Assembly: GCF_040395035.1 (NCBI RefSeq)
Contig: NZ_JBEBRB010000013.1
Coordinates: 1 to 51,014, forward strand
Origin: Parapedobacter lycopersici_A
GTDB lineage: Bacteria; Bacteroidota; Bacteroidia; Sphingobacteriales; Sphingobacteriaceae
DNA: 51,014 nt
Reading direction: 5' to 3'
The notes under the pieces: model-generated
Database searches by the model: none
The model's input: only the letters and a program-made list of their open reading frames with translations
Told to the model about the DNA's origin: nothing
Shown here: positions 50,901 to 51,014 of the stretch, piece by piece
Numbering within the stretch: the stretch's first letter is position 1
Layout of the letters: each line of letters opens with the position of its first letter
Translations under genes and position numbers: made by a program

Positions 50901-51014
50901 ATCCACTGATCGTGTAATTAGCTGTCTGTGCCTGCACGTGACTGCACAAGGCGGTGACTAACAGTATTCCGGAGAGGACATACCATAGTTTTGTCCAGTC
51001 AGAAAAGTAGTTTT
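47926..51014 (-). CDS. SusC/RagA family TonB-linked outer-membrane protein, 5' end missing
   Basis: Partial at the right window edge: reading continues upstream of the annotated-looking codon at 50949 without a stop to 51014, giving a hydrophobic signal peptide (NYFSDWTKLWYVLSGILLVTALC), with the start Met beyond the window. The rest (over 1000 residues) has a carboxypeptidase-regulatory-like domain (ISGLVTDGRTGSPLSGVAVRLEG), a TonB-box-like/plug region (EVIVTGTSAGTTRRQLGNYVGSV, IYGSRANAGVVQIFTKRG) and a 22-strand barrel ending in FNLGIQAKF. SusC forms the channel opened by TonB; susD follows 11 bp later. The substrate is not inferable. Confidence 0.95.
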   Translation of the reverse strand, partial: NYFSDWTKLWYVLSGILLVTALCSHVQAQTANYTISGLVTDGRTGSPLSGVAVRLEGTNAAASTDDNGQFTITTSVAAGTHTVSFSSVGYSRQAQTVEFGSATSVRVDAQLAQDVVGLDEVIVTGTSAGTTRRQLGNYVGSVSAEELTKGAAGNVLTGLQGKVAGAQITQNQGDPAGGISVRLRGISSISSSSEPLYIIDGVIANNSTSSVTDNQQNRLVDINPADIERIEILNGAAAAAIYGSRANAGVVQIFTKRGTTGKPSVTFSTTLMANQVRKKLPMNMAPIKFGGPTDGPGAFTQDLITAPLQTTTTEVTRYDYQDYIFRNAFGTDNNVSIAGGTEGTKYYASASYFDNQGIIQNTDYTRFGLRANLDQVLTDWATVRAGINYVRSDANEKPYGNGLVTPIGSQWIIANFHNIWERDELGNLKAVGERGRVNPVSIIEDFKQRQGNNRVLANLGVKLTPIENLIIDYNVGVDNSSAIGTLLVPPYTYNVSTGSYGGGPTLDPSLNGYARKVAASQYMFNTDLNITYNVDISDKWASTSQLGYSYQYQNETASEVNGRGLAPFVETVEGASTPGQSQDNRSEFSVAGGYFQQTFKYDNQLFITGAVRLDGSSMFGVDQRNQVYLKGSGSYVVSSTRFWENMAVSSWWDLLKLRLAYGESGNLTGIGAYDRFNAYSTLSYLGKTSFSSSFVQANETVKPERQRELEYGADLSFLQNRLGLTVNVYHKKVTDMLLNRQVAPTTGFTSRLDNFGSMQNNGFELLLQVAPVRNTNWNWDMTFIYNRNRNKALNIGEGVTFFTPGSSAPVAIVNGEPVGIFYGTYFARDENGELLLTPSGAPQTERGVQSDLLNPTPQRDENGQPTGEVLRKVIGNPNPDWSGSFVSEVSYKRLSFRVQFDTQQGGNMWNADWRTAQGVGSGKISEMEYLGQLPRGYIAGAYNVEEWRVHQGSFVKLRDVSFAYTFNNLKPFSSLTVNVSGRNLYSWDNYVGYDPEVNSSGQSTLQRGIDFSAVPLPRSFNLGIQAKF

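Overview
The window reads as chromosomal DNA of a Bacteroidota bacterium, most likely from the Sphingobacteriia/Chitinophagia side. The basis is a SusC/SusD pair at the right edge, repeated TAnnTTTG-type -7 promoter elements (the Bacteroidota sigma-A signature), a Bacteroidota-type thioester alpha-2-macroglobulin, DUF4286 and DUF983 proteins, and monomeric isocitrate dehydrogenase. Base composition is near 50% GC. No phage, transposase, integrase, CRISPR array or rRNA was seen. Most genes are core housekeeping genes. I cannot name genus or species.

Layout. 1-2109 (+): the end of a MacB/LolD-type ABC ATPase, its FtsX-type permease with a His-rich extracytoplasmic segment, and a secreted DUF3299-like protein with a CxxC motif. 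2112-5353 (-): dedA-like gene, inorganic pyrophosphatase, CNNM/CorC protein and rsmE, a compact likely operon. 5483-6506 (-): HIT protein and greA. 6660-10964 (-): an S9-peptidase-like lipoprotein that has lost its catalytic Ser and His, followed 6 bp later by a sensor kinase and an OmpR-type regulator. 11123-13445: DUF4286, rfbC, DUF983, a small Cys-containing membrane protein and an RluA-type pseudouridine synthase. 13488-17951 (-): universal stress protein, prpB, prpC and prpD, i.e. the methylcitrate cycle for propionyl-CoA. 18120-20678: panB, obg, adk and a tRNA-Arg(ACG) with promoter and terminator. 20835-23079: alpha/beta hydrolase, a small unknown protein and an AraC-type regulator.

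23177-33227 is envelope-oriented: a giant thioester alpha-2-macroglobulin, ddl, a membrane-anchored PASTA protein, MltG, a 4HBT thioesterase and a YihY/BrkB membrane protein. Between yihY and rpsA lies a non-coding 11-bp phased array (about 33280-33554), followed by the rpsA promoter and a small leader hairpin. 35830-36830 carries two DUF1801-type proteins. 36914-43282 (-) has monomeric NADP-isocitrate dehydrogenase, RecQ and ComEC. 43390-51014 (-) has an L-lactate permease, a secreted beta-propeller lactonase, SusD and a SusC whose 5' end lies beyond the window.

The two items I would look at first are the catalytically dead S9-family lipoprotein encoded in one operon with a two-component system (a possible pseudoenzyme sensor module), and the strictly 11-bp-periodic array with an internal switch of orientation just upstream of ribosomal protein S1. 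Neither has been tested by any search; both rest on what can be read directly.
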